From NCBI RefSeq assembly GCF_002813775.1, contig NZ_CP020370.1, positions 2,939,501 through 3,003,500 on the forward strand: a stretch of DNA of 64,000 bases. The letters run 5' to 3'. Origin of the DNA: Candidatus Thiodictyon syntrophicum (GTDB lineage Bacteria; Pseudomonadota; Gammaproteobacteria; Chromatiales; Chromatiaceae). The position numbers and the translations under genes are program-made. Positions 27,846 through 35,459 of this stretch are shown here, piece after piece (position 1 is the first letter of the stretch; every line of letters starts with the position of its first letter). The notes under the pieces were generated by a model. The model had not been told where the DNA came from. It saw nothing but the letters and a program-made list of their open reading frames with translations, and made no database searches.

Positions 27846-28519
27846 CTGGTTGTCCTCATGAAAGCACTTTGCTGCCGGCTTCTCCCCTCTCCCCCGGCCC
27901 CTCCCCCTCGGGGGGAGGGGAGGAAGATGGCCGCGGGTCTCCCCCTCCCCCCGAGGGGGAGGGGGTCGGGGGGAGAGGGGGAGAGGGGAAATCCGGTCAC
28001 GGTCATAGCCCCATCGGCCCCGATCCGAAACTCCGTGCGCCGCGGCCCCAACTCAGCGTGCCGATAGCGCCCGGTCAGGAAGATCAGTTCCTGATTGGCG
28101 CTCGCCAGCAGCGGGTGGCGGATCGGGGACTCCTGCCGGTAGGGTCCGGCCACCAGCAGGTCGGCGGCGGCGAGCAACCGGCGGGTGTCGGCGTCCGTGT
28201 CCGTGCGCAGGGCCGCGGCGGTGTGGCCGGTAAAGATCAGCACGCCCTTGCCCGCCGCCCGGACCCGCTCGGCCAGGTCAGCCAAGGGCGCGGCCTGGGC
28301 GAAGGGCTCGCCGCCGGAGAGACTCAGGCCCTCGGTGTCCGGCGCGGCCAAGACCCAGTCGGCAACCGCGACGACCGGCACCACCCGGCCGCCGTCGCAG
28401 GGCAGAAACGCCGGGTTGAAGCAACCGGGGCAGCGTTGCGGGCAGCCCTGCACCCACAGCACCGAGCGCAGGCCGGGGCCGTTGGCGCGGGAGCGGGGGA
28501 GGTAGGCGGCGACCCGCAC
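27842..28519 (-). CDS. Radical-SAM activase-like 4Fe-4S protein with repeat-encoded tail
   Basis: About 225 residues from a GTG at 28519. VQGCPQRCPGCFNP gives the CxxxCxxC radical-SAM cluster near residues 26-33, then LSLSGGEPFAQAAPL, the SAM-binding GGEP motif, and LLVAGPYRQ; this is the small NrdG/PflA-like activating-enzyme type. About 50 C-terminal residues (after TVTGF) are encoded by the G-rich repeat at 27883..27988 read in frame, and the reading frame still ends precisely in an ATGA overlap with the next AAA+ gene. Start is an inference: the GGGGGAGAGG of another repeat unit stands just upstream and would serve as Shine-Dalgarno. Target unknown. Confidence 0.75.
   Translation of the reverse strand: MRVAAYLPRSRANGPGLRSVLWVQGCPQRCPGCFNPAFLPCDGGRVVPVVAVADWVLAAPDTEGLSLSGGEPFAQAAPLADLAERVRAAGKGVLIFTGHTAAALRTDTDADTRRLLAAADLLVAGPYRQESPIRHPLLASANQELIFLTGRYRHAELGPRRTEFRIGADGAMTVTGFPLSPSPPDPLPLGGRGRPAAIFLPSPRGGGAGGEGRSRQQSAFMRTTR
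27883..27988. repeat. G-rich cluster repeats inside the radical-SAM gene
   Basis: Two palindromic units, read in frame as the protein C-terminus (Pro/Gly/Arg-rich). Confidence 0.85.
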
Positions 28520-28626
28520 CCTCTCCCCCGGCCCCTCCCCCAAGGGGGGAGGGGGGAAAGAGGCGCGGAGCTCGCTGCGGGCGCCTCCCCCTCCCCCCGA
28601 GGGGGAGGGGGCCGGGGGGAGAGGGT
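28520..28626. repeat. G-rich cluster repeats, two units
   Basis: Fills the gap between the Hsp70-like gene stop and the radical-SAM start; supplies the purine-rich sequence before that start. Confidence 0.88.
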
Positions 28627-30356
28627 TAGAGCGCGACAAACGGCACCTCCTTGATCGGCAACTCCAGCCGTTCCCCGCTCGACAACTGCACATAGGAGCG
28701 GTTGCCTGGCTCCAGGTCCTTGAGCGACAGGGTGAGCCGTTTGTTGGCGTCCACCCCGAAGCCGGCCACCAGGCGCCGGGCGCCGACGGTGCCGGGCGGG
28801 TCCAGGTGGATGAACTCGCGGTCCCCGGGGTTGAGCTCGCGCAGGGCGATGTCCTCGCGGCGCTGGGTGCCGACCGCCTTGAGGGCGCCGCCGTCCACCT
28901 CATAGAGCGTCTCGGGGCGCAGCATCGCGGAACGTTCCACCACCACCAGGCCGAGGCGGGTGGCGCCCTCGCAGGCGGCGTTGACGAACAGGGCCTTGGT
29001 CGCCTTCTCGGTCGGGTAGCGGGTGCCCTTGGGCACCACCGGGACCAGCACATAGTCCTTGCGCTCGCGGTCCCAACTCGACAGGCAGTAGTCATGCACC
29101 AGGGCCAGGTTGATGTCCTCCCCGGCATAGCGGCAGGCGCCGCGGGCGATGGCCTCGAAGGGGTCCTCGCAATGGACCGGGCAGTCCGGGAACAGGTTGC
29201 GCAGCACCCCGGCCACGCCGAGCAACAGGCTGGAGCCGCCGGCCATGAACACCGCCCGGACCTCGGACTTCTTGATGCCGTAGCGCTCCTGGGCGCCCTC
29301 CAGCGCGCGCTCCAGGGTGCGGGCGATCAGCCGGTAGAGGCTGAGCCCCCGCAACTCCGGGCGGTCGGTCTCCAGGGTCCGGCGCAGCCCGTCGGCGGTG
29401 AAGTCGTGGCCGATCAGGCGCGCGGTGAGATCATTGAACTGGGTGACCTCCACTCGCGCCTCGTCGCCGGACAGGCGCACCTTGGCGTCCTCGATGGCGT
29501 GCAGCAGGGCCGTGCCCACGTCGGCCACGTCCTGGTCGCTCAGGTCTTGGGCCTGTTGCAGTTCCTTGAGCAGCCACTGGTCCACCAGCGAGCCGCCAAT
29601 CTCCTCCCCGGCGCGCGCCAGGACCTCGCAGGGGCGGGTCTCCCCGGCCCCCAGGTCGCGGGTCTTTATGAGCGACACGTCCAGGGTACCGCCGCCGAAG
29701 TCGAAGACCACATAGACCTGCCCCTCGCGCACATGGGTGTCGTAGCCCAGGATGCAGGCGGTGGCCTCATCCAGCATCCGCACCGTACCGCGAAAGCTCT
29801 GGAGCACCGCCCCCTGGAGCCAGTCCACATAGGTGTCGTAGGACTCCACCGGCAGGGTCACCACCAGCTCCTCGCCGCCCCCGCCCGCCGCCAGCAGGAC
29901 CTGGCCGATCAGGTCCTCCGCCGCCTGGCGCGGGGTGACGAGCGAGCCGTTGATGCGCCGCGCCCGATTGTTGTTGCGCAGGATGTCGAGCTTGGCCCAG
30001 CGGAAGGTCCCGCGGTGGCTCACGAGCCCCGCGTTCTCCACCTGGGCGCCGGTGCGCAGGGTGTTGCCCTCGCCGTAATGGATGAGCGAAGGCACTACGG
30101 CCGATTCCCTCTCCCCCCGACCCCCTCCCCCAAAGGGGGAGGGGGAGGAAGCTTCCCCCCTCCCCCTGAGGGGGAGGGGCCGGGGGAGAGGGCGCTTCTC
30201 CCCTCCCCCCATGGGGGAGGGGTCAGGGGAGAGGCCCGGCCGGTACCGATAGGTCTTCGTCAACCCATCCAGCCGCACCGTCTCCACACTGCGCGTCGCC
30301 GCGTTCCAGCGTGCCAGCACCGTGTTGCAGGTGCCGAAGTCCAGGGCCATGGTCAT
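28626..30356 (-). CDS. Hsp70/DnaK-like ATPase with in-frame repeat insertion
   Basis: 576 residues. N-terminal phosphate-loop ALDFGTCNTVLA, VVPSLIHYG, LVVTLPVESY, FDFGGGTLDVSLIK and the adenosine motif VFMAGGSSLLLGV define the actin-like Hsp70 ATPase; the C-terminal 170 residues are shorter than in DnaK and lack a clear helical lid. Residues about 41-85 are a Pro/Gly/Arg-rich block encoded by three G-rich cluster repeats (30107..30234) inserted between KTYRYRP and AVVPSL. GGAGG lies 9 bases before the ATG. The GrpE-like gene precedes it by 18 bp, so they form a dedicated chaperone/exchange-factor pair. Confidence 0.85.
   Translation of the reverse strand: MTMALDFGTCNTVLARWNAATRSVETVRLDGLTKTYRYRPGLSPDPSPMGGGEKRPLPRPLPLRGRGEASSPSPFGGGGRGERESAVVPSLIHYGEGNTLRTGAQVENAGLVSHRGTFRWAKLDILRNNNRARRINGSLVTPRQAAEDLIGQVLLAAGGGGEELVVTLPVESYDTYVDWLQGAVLQSFRGTVRMLDEATACILGYDTHVREGQVYVVFDFGGGTLDVSLIKTRDLGAGETRPCEVLARAGEEIGGSLVDQWLLKELQQAQDLSDQDVADVGTALLHAIEDAKVRLSGDEARVEVTQFNDLTARLIGHDFTADGLRRTLETDRPELRGLSLYRLIARTLERALEGAQERYGIKKSEVRAVFMAGGSSLLLGVAGVLRNLFPDCPVHCEDPFEAIARGACRYAGEDINLALVHDYCLSSWDRERKDYVLVPVVPKGTRYPTEKATKALFVNAACEGATRLGLVVVERSAMLRPETLYEVDGGALKAVGTQRREDIALRELNPGDREFIHLDPPGTVGARRLVAGFGVDANKRLTLSLKDLEPGNRSYVQLSSGERLELPIKEVPFVAL
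30107..30234. repeat. G-rich cluster repeats inside the Hsp70-like gene
   Basis: Three units in frame in the coding sequence; total length keeps the frame open. Confidence 0.85.
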
Positions 30357-30374
30357 GCTGTCGTTCCTCCGGGT

Positions 30375-30932
30375 TCAGGCCGCGTCCGCCGGTTCCGCCG
30401 GGGCCCCGGCGCGGCTGACCAGCGCCTTGAGCAGAATGGTCTCGCCCAGGCGATAGCCGACGAAGCGCACCGTCACCGCCGCGTCGTCCGCCACGTCCGC
30501 GCCGCTCAGGCGCTGGTGCAGGCGGGTGTCGAAAGGCACCTGCTCTCCGACGGTGCCGATGCGGGTGAGCCCGGCCTCGGCCAGGACCGACTCGACCTTG
30601 CCGAAGAGCTTGAGGATGTCCGGCACCCGCACCTCCCGGCCGTCCGCGGCCAGGGCCTGGATGGTGGCGAGTTGGGACAGCAGGGGGGCCAGGTGGCGCG
30701 CCAGGTCGCCAAGGCCGGCCGCCGCCGCGCCGGCGCGCTCGCGCTCGGCCTGACCGCCCAGGCGCTCGTACTCGGCGCGCACGCGATTCAGTTCCGCGTC
30801 GCGCTCGCGCAGATCCAGTTCCAGGGCGGCGATGCGGGCGCGCGGGTCGCCGGGGTCGCGCACGGGTGCGCCGCGCAGGGCCTGCCAGGCGGCACTGAGG
30901 CGGGAGGGCCAGTGGTTCGTTGGTGCTGTCAT
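30375..30932 (-). CDS. GrpE-like nucleotide exchange factor
   Basis: 185 residues. A long helical segment (about 30-75, ARIAALELDLRERDAELNRV) suggests the GrpE coiled coil, and the C-terminal part VGEQVPFDTRLHQRL...VRFVGYRLGETILLKALV matches the GrpE beta domain that opens the Hsp70 nucleotide cleft. It lies immediately upstream of the Hsp70-like gene, which fits the role. It is diverged from housekeeping GrpE, so probably specific to this cluster. Confidence 0.78.
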   Translation of the reverse strand: MTAPTNHWPSRLSAAWQALRGAPVRDPGDPRARIAALELDLRERDAELNRVRAEYERLGGQAERERAGAAAAGLGDLARHLAPLLSQLATIQALAADGREVRVPDILKLFGKVESVLAEAGLTRIGTVGEQVPFDTRLHQRLSGADVADDAAVTVRFVGYRLGETILLKALVSRAGAPAEPADAA

Positions 30933-30963
30933 GGTGTTGTCCTCAGTGGTGAACGATCATTCG

Positions 30964-31125
30964 CCCTCTCCCCCCGGCCCCCTCCCCCTCGGGGGAGGGG
31001 GGGAAGAGGATCCGCCTGCGCGGCCACTCTCCCACCGTCTTCTCCCTCCCCCATGGGGGAGCGGCTGGGGGAGAGGCTCTTCATCCTTCGCCCCTCCCCC
31101 CGCGGGGGAGGGGTCGGGGGAGAGG
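30964..31125. repeat. G-rich cluster repeats, three units
   Basis: Between the DGR target (31332) and the GrpE-like gene start. Confidence 0.9.
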
Positions 31126-31165
31126 TCCGTCCTCCCCTCTCGCTAATACACTTTATGTGTGTATC

Positions 31166-31359
31166 AAAAAAAATCGCCGCGGGCCCCACCTCCTGCGCAG
31201 CGCCGCGTGCTCGCCCGGTCGCCTCGCCTACCGGCGGGCGACCGGGCGGCACGCTACCCACCCCGCGAGCACTCGCCTTTCTTTCCCACACGGATGGGGG
31301 GACGGTGTGTGGGCAAGAGGGGGTGGGGGGGTCATGAAGGCAGGGACGGGGAAGCTGGC
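31166..31359 (-). repeat. Target-gene 3' flank cassette with hairpin and T-run
   Basis: About 194 bp nearly identical to 33997..34192. Read on the minus strand it runs from the end of the variable repeat through the stop codon, a CCCACAC/GTGTGGG hairpin, a perfect 12-bp stem (31212..31223 with 31237..31248) and ends in GGCGATTTTTTTT. It could be a terminator, a DGR-associated hairpin aiding retrohoming, or both. Confidence 0.7.
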
Positions 31360-32129
31360 CTCACGAGCCGAAACCCCCGGGCGGCGTTGCGGTAACCCGG
31401 CCCCCACCTGTAGCGGAACGCGCCCCGAAAGTACACGGGGGCGCCGGACCCCCAACTCCCGCCTCGGCGCACCCGGAGCGAGCCTCCCTCCGGCCCCCGG
31501 GGGTCACGCGCCACCGACTTGCCGTAATAGTCCCTGTCGTACCAGTCCGCACACCATTCCCAGACGTTGCCGCTCTGGTTGCAGGTGCCGTAGCCCGAGA
31601 CCCCGCCCGGGTAGCCGGACACTGGACAGGTCGTCTCGTTGCCCTTGTTATTGTCGTTGCGGCACCGGCCCGCATCCCAGTCGTTGCCCCAGGGATAAAT
31701 CAGCCCCTTGGAACCACGCGCCGCCTTCTCCCACTGCGCCTCCGTCGGCAACGCGCAACCGGCCCACTTCGCATAGGCGGTCGCGTCGTCCCAGGAGACG
31801 CACACCACCGGGTGATCGGCCTTCTCCGGCGGGAAACTCCGCCCCGACCAGATCGCCCGCCCACCGTCGGCCTGGTCCGGCACCCGATGCCCGGTCGCCT
31901 CAACGAATCGCAGATATTGCGCATTGGTCACCGCATAGACCCCAATCCAGTAGGCAGAAAGCGTCACCCGGTGCTTGGGGCAATCCGTGTCCTTCCCATC
32001 GCCCATCGCGAACTCACCCTCAGGGACATAAACCATGACCGAGCCGTCCTGGGCATTGACCGCCAGCGGATGCTCGATGCGATACCGCCCCTTGCCCAGT
32101 TCGCGCAGGATTCCGCCGCCGTCAGACAT
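31332..32129 (-). CDS. DGR target protein A (FGE-sulfatase/C-type-lectin fold)
   Basis: 265 residues from ATG 32129, chosen for AAGGAG 9 bases upstream. SUMF1 landmarks: VMVYVPEGEFAMGDGKDTD, YWIGVYAVTNAQYLRFVEATGH, PVVCVSWDDATAYAKWAG, GLIYPWG, GNVWEWCADWYDRDYYGKS. Residues about 215-257 are the variable repeat: RGGSW, then a run of hypervariable residues, FRGA, more variable residues and the constant RGFRLVRPAS. The formylglycine-enzyme cysteines after GGSW are absent, so it is a binding protein, not an enzyme. No signal peptide is visible, so it acts in the cytoplasm, in line with the ATPases around it. It follows the reverse transcriptase gene by about 180 bp. Confidence 0.92.
   Translation of the reverse strand: MSDGGGILRELGKGRYRIEHPLAVNAQDGSVMVYVPEGEFAMGDGKDTDCPKHRVTLSAYWIGVYAVTNAQYLRFVEATGHRVPDQADGGRAIWSGRSFPPEKADHPVVCVSWDDATAYAKWAGCALPTEAQWEKAARGSKGLIYPWGNDWDAGRCRNDNNKGNETTCPVSGYPGGVSGYGTCNQSGNVWEWCADWYDRDYYGKSVARDPRGPEGGSLRVRRGGSWGSGAPVYFRGAFRYRWGPGYRNAARGFRLVRPASPSLPS
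31360..31486 (-). repeat. DGR variable repeat VR-A
   Basis: 127 bp aligned without gaps to the template at 35324..35450. By my manual alignment there are 21 differences, and all 21 are at positions where the template sense strand has A. The 3' end in sense direction (CGGCTCGTGAG) is identical and should act as the initiation of mutagenic homology. Confidence 0.95.
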
Positions 32130-32181
32130 CGCTGATGCTCCTTGATTAAAGTTGGCCATGGGGCGCCCGCTCGCGCGCTCG

Positions 32182-32303
32182 CCCTCTCCCCCGGCCCCTC
32201 CCCCTCGGGGGGAGGGGAGAAAGAGGGTTCAGGTGCGCCGGGGGGGGGCTTCCCCCCCTCCCCCCGAGGGGGAGGGGGCCGGGGGGAGAGGGGGGAGAGG
32301 GCG
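32182..32303. repeat. G-rich cluster repeats, two units
   Basis: Between the reverse transcriptase stop (32308) and target A. Confidence 0.9.
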
Positions 32304-32307
32304 GCCG

Positions 32308-33294
32308 TCACACATCAATGGTGCTCCGCAACGGTTCGCCATAACCCAGGAACTTCCGCGGCCCAGCCAGGGCGCGCACGCAGTCCTGGAGCTTGTCGGC
32401 CCCGATCTCACCCGCCAGGTATTGCGCCTCGCGTCGCACAAGCAGGCGCCGCTGCCGACGCAGACGCGGCCCCTGCTGGCGCAGCAGCCCCGGATAGACC
32501 CGCCAGCCGAGAAAGGGCATCCCCTCGCCGACCGGGGCGATGAGCGTGCGCTCCTCCTTCAATTCCAGGGCCAGTCGCGCGGCCAGCAGGGCGCGCAGAT
32601 CGGCCGCCAGGGCGAAGAGGCGCTCCTTGTCGTGGGCCCACAGGGCCAGGTCGTCCATGTAACGCACGTAGCCCGGGATGCGCTCGACCTCCCTGACCCA
32701 GTGGTCCACCTCGTCCAGATAGAGGTTGGCGAACCACTGGCTGGTGAGGTTGCCGATGGGCAGGCCCTTGCCGGGGATGGGGTGCTCCACGATCACGGCC
32801 AACAGGCGACGCAGCGCCGGCTCGCGGCACAAGGCGTAGAGCTTGGCCAGCAGGATGACGTGGTCGATAGAGTCGTAGTAACGGCGGATGTCGGTCTTGA
32901 GATACCAGCCGTGACGGCGGGCGAAGCCTTGGGCGCGCAACAGGGCGCGGTGGCTGCCCTTACCTTCCCGGCAGGCATAGTTGTCGGCGATCAGGCGCCG
33001 CTCGATGAGTGGCGCCAGGACGGCGCAGACGGCATGGTGCACCACCCGGTCGCGAAAGTGGGCGCAACTGATGCGCCGGGGTTTGGGGTCGCAGATGGAA
33101 AACTGCTCGTAGGGGCGCGGGCGGTAGGTGCCGGCGGCGAGTTCTTCGCGCAGGCGCGGGAGCGCGGTCGCGCGCTCGGCCAGCAGGCGCTGCACCGGGG
33201 CGCGCTCGCGCTTGCCGCGGGCGGCGCGCTCCAGCGCGGCGTCGAGGTTCGCGGGATCAAGGATGCGCTCGAACAGGCCGCCATAGGACTTCAT
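32308..33294 (-). CDS. DGR reverse transcriptase
   Basis: 328 residues. Palm motifs: YLKTDIRRYYDSID (motif A, first catalytic Asp at 134), LPIGNLTSQ at 178-186 followed by WFANLYLDEVDHWV, and YMDD at 212-215. The (I/V/L)GxxxSQ signature in place of the QGxxxSP of group II intron and retroviral enzymes is diagnostic for diversity-generating retroelements. No maturase, X or endonuclease domain is attached. The ATG overlaps the stop of the HRDC gene (33291..33294), so both are co-translated. It copies the template RNA with errors at adenines and the product replaces the variable repeats. Confidence 0.95.
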   Translation of the reverse strand: MKSYGGLFERILDPANLDAALERAARGKRERAPVQRLLAERATALPRLREELAAGTYRPRPYEQFSICDPKPRRISCAHFRDRVVHHAVCAVLAPLIERRLIADNYACREGKGSHRALLRAQGFARRHGWYLKTDIRRYYDSIDHVILLAKLYALCREPALRRLLAVIVEHPIPGKGLPIGNLTSQWFANLYLDEVDHWVREVERIPGYVRYMDDLALWAHDKERLFALAADLRALLAARLALELKEERTLIAPVGEGMPFLGWRVYPGLLRQQGPRLRRQRRLLVRREAQYLAGEIGADKLQDCVRALAGPRKFLGYGEPLRSTIDV

Positions 33295-33806
33295 CGTCTG
33301 GGCTCCGCGGGCCCGGCCGGCGGGGCTGCGGCGGGCGCCGGGGCGGGCGCGGCCGGCGCCTCCTTCGGCAGCAGGGCGAGCAGCGCCGCGCCGTATTTGG
33401 TGCAGGTCGCCTCACCGATACCGTCGATCTCGCGCAGGGCCGCCAGGGTGCGCGGCAGGCGCTTGCAGATCTCGGCCAACTGGGTGTTGCGCAGGATGGT
33501 GTAGGAGGGGATGCCGGCCTTCTTGGCGGTCTCGTTGCGCCATTCCCGCAGGTCGCGATAGAGCGGGCGCAGGGCCTCGGGCAGGGTCAGGCCGGGGTCG
33601 TCTTCCGGGCGCGACGGTGGCCGCTGGCCGTTGCCGGGACCGTCGGCCAGCATCACGACCAGGGCCAGGTGGGGAATGCCGCCGAGCACGAAGAAATGCT
33701 CGCGCACCTCCAGCACCTCGTGCCCGGCGGTGGCCGCGCGCAGGGCGTCCTCCGGGAAACCCTGGAGGCCCTCGCTATAGCGGAGTGTGACGACACGGAT
33801 GTTCAT
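33291..33806 (-). CDS. HRDC-domain DGR accessory protein
   Basis: 171 residues from ATG 33806. The N-terminal part (MNIRVVTLRYSEGLQGFPED, VLEVREHFFVLGGIPHLALVV) is a conserved lead found in such accessories; residues about 65-145 are an HRDC nucleic-acid-binding domain (LRPLYRDLREWRNETAKKAG, SYTILRNTQLAEICKRLP, LREIDGIGEATCTKYG). HRDC proteins are a known substitute for Avd in some DGRs. The tail is Ala/Pro-rich. It overlaps the reverse transcriptase gene by 4 bp. An upstream extension of the frame is repeat-derived and was not used. Confidence 0.88.
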   Translation of the reverse strand: MNIRVVTLRYSEGLQGFPEDALRAATAGHEVLEVREHFFVLGGIPHLALVVMLADGPGNGQRPPSRPEDDPGLTLPEALRPLYRDLREWRNETAKKAGIPSYTILRNTQLAEICKRLPRTLAALREIDGIGEATCTKYGAALLALLPKEAPAAPAPAPAAAPPAGPAEPRR

Positions 33807-33836
33807 AACTCTTTTACCTGTGCAATCGAATCCGGC

Positions 33837-33959
33837 CCCTCTCCCCCCGACCCCCTCCCCCGAAGGGGGAGGGGGAGGGCACACCCTTGCCCCCGACACT
33901 TCCTCCTTGGGCGTCCATCTTCTCCCCTCCCCCCGAGGGGGAGGGGCCGGGGGAGAGGG
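33837..33959. repeat. G-rich cluster repeats, two units
   Basis: Between target B cassette and the HRDC gene. Confidence 0.9.
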
Positions 33960-33996
33960 CGCCTTCATCTCTTGAACAAACACATATTGTGTATAG

Positions 33997-34192
33997 AAAA
34001 AAAATCGCCGCGGGCCCCACCTCCCGCGCAGCGCCGCGTGCTCGCCCGGTCGCCTCGCCTACCGGCGGGCAACCGGGCGGCACGCTACCCACCCCGCGAG
34101 CACTCGCCTTTCTCTCCCGCACGAATGGGGGGACGGTGTGTGGGGAAGAGGGGGGGTGGGATGTTCATGAAGGCGGGGGTGGGGAAGCTGGC
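33997..34192 (-). repeat. Target-gene 3' flank cassette, second copy
   Basis: About 196 bp nearly identical to 31166..31359, including the octa-T end and the GC-rich stem (one mismatch in the right arm). Confidence 0.75.
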
Positions 34193-34980
34193 CTCACGAG
34201 CCGAAACCCCTGGCGGCCGTAGCGGTAACCCGGCTCCCTCCAGTTGCGGTTCGCGCCCCGAAAGTACACGGGGTCGTCGTACCACCAACTCCCGCCTCGG
34301 TCCACCCGGCGCGAGCCTCCCTCCGGCCCCCGGGGGTCACGCGCCGGCGACTTGCCGTAGTAACCGCCGCCGTACCAGTCCGCGCACCATTCCCAGACGT
34401 TCCCGCCCTGGTTATAGGTCCCATAGCCCGACACCCCGCCCGGGTAGCCGGACACCGGACAGGTCGTCTCGTTGCCCTTGTTCTTGTCGTTGCGGCACCG
34501 GCTCGCATCCCAGTCGTTGCCCCAGGGATAGATCAGCCCGCCAGGCCCCCGCGCTGCCTTCTCCCACTGCGCCTCCGTCGGCAACGCACCGCCCGCCCAC
34601 TTGGCATAGGCAGTCGCGTCGTCCCAGGAGACGCACACCACCGGGTGATCGGCCTTCTCCGGCGGGAAGCTTCGGCCTTTCCACACCGGGTTACCATAAT
34701 CGGCCTTATCCGGCGCCCGATGCTTGGTCGCCTCCACGAACCGGAGATACTGCGCATTGGTCACGCAGTACACCCCGATCCAGTAGGCCGACAGATGCAC
34801 TTTATGCTTGGGGCAATCGTTGCCCTGCCCGTCACCCATCTCGAACTCGCCCGCCGGGACATAGATCATCGGTGAGCCGTCCTTGCGATTGACGGCGAGG
34901 CGCTGCGAGAGTCCTTCAAATTGGATCGCCCGCGCCAGGTCAATGGCTTTGGGGATGCTGTCGGTCTTTGTTGCCGTCAT
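34165..34980 (-). CDS. DGR target protein B (FGE-sulfatase/C-type-lectin fold)
   Basis: 271 residues. SUMF1 landmarks: MIYVPAGEFEMGDGQGND, YWIGVYCVTNAQYLRFVEAT, PVVCVSWDDATAYAKWAGG, GLIYPWG, GNVWEWCADWYGGGYYGKS. The variable repeat covers residues about 221-263, with DRGGSWWYDD, FRGANRNW and GYRYGRQGFRLVRPA. Tyr and Trp are frequent at the variable sites, as in known DGR-diversified lectin folds. No signal peptide. AGGTGATCC stands before the ATG. It lies between the template repeat and the HRDC gene and is about as similar to target A as recent duplicates are. Confidence 0.92.
   Translation of the reverse strand: MTATKTDSIPKAIDLARAIQFEGLSQRLAVNRKDGSPMIYVPAGEFEMGDGQGNDCPKHKVHLSAYWIGVYCVTNAQYLRFVEATKHRAPDKADYGNPVWKGRSFPPEKADHPVVCVSWDDATAYAKWAGGALPTEAQWEKAARGPGGLIYPWGNDWDASRCRNDKNKGNETTCPVSGYPGGVSGYGTYNQGGNVWEWCADWYGGGYYGKSPARDPRGPEGGSRRVDRGGSWWYDDPVYFRGANRNWREPGYRYGRQGFRLVRPASPPPPS
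34193..34319 (-). repeat. DGR variable repeat VR-B
   Basis: 127 bp, ungapped to the template. By manual alignment 13 differences, all 13 at template adenines (T on the plus strand). It has fewer changes than VR-A, suggesting a more recent or lighter round of mutagenic homing. Confidence 0.95.
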
Positions 34981-35006
34981 GGATCACCTGTCGATTGAGC
35001 CTCGTG

Positions 35007-35298
35007 CCCTCTCCCCCGGCCCCTCCCCCAACGGGGGAGGGGAGTAGATAGAGTGGCCGGGCGGCGGCGGTGGCCCCGCGGGGGGGCTACTGGCCGCCGC
35101 TGGCCTGTCGGTTTCGGTCCCGCCATGGCGGGACACGGGTCTGAGTGGATGGGACAGCTTCCAGTCCTCGCGCCCTCTCCCCTGCCCCTCCCCCTCGGGG
35201 GGAGGGGTAAGAGGGATCGGGGGTGAAAAGGGCACTTCCGCACGCATCCCCTCCCTCCCCCCCTCCCCCCATGGGGGAGGGGGCCGGGGGGAGAGGGT
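35007..35298. repeat. G-rich cluster repeats, three units with spacer
   Basis: Units at about 35007-35047, 35171-35213 and 35251-35298, between the template repeat and target B. Confidence 0.88.
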
Positions 35299-35323
35299 CC
35301 GAGTCCTTGCCTTGAAACCTGTG

Positions 35324-35450
35324 CTCACGAGCCGAAACCCCTGGTTGTCGTTGCGGTTACCCGGCTCCCTCCTGTTGCGGTTCGCGCCCCGAAAGTTCTC
35401 GGGGTCGTCGTTCCTCCAACTCCCGCCTCGGTTCACCCGGTTCGAGCCTC
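35324..35450 (-). repeat. DGR template repeat (TR)
   Basis: 127 bp. Read on the minus strand in the frame of the targets it holds nine AAC codons at exactly the positions that vary in VR-A and VR-B, the hallmark of a DGR template. It is not inside a credible gene: an open frame runs through it, but both sides are G-rich repeats. The bases flanking it (GGTTTCAAGG after the common CTCGTGAG on the minus strand) differ from the variable-repeat flank, as expected for the donor that must not be overwritten. Confidence 0.95.
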
Positions 35451-35459
35451 TGCTCCACT

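Noticed and set aside
28806-31337. Plus-strand open frame of about 840 codons
   Set aside because: Antisense to the Hsp70-like and GrpE-like genes and running through repeats; shadow.
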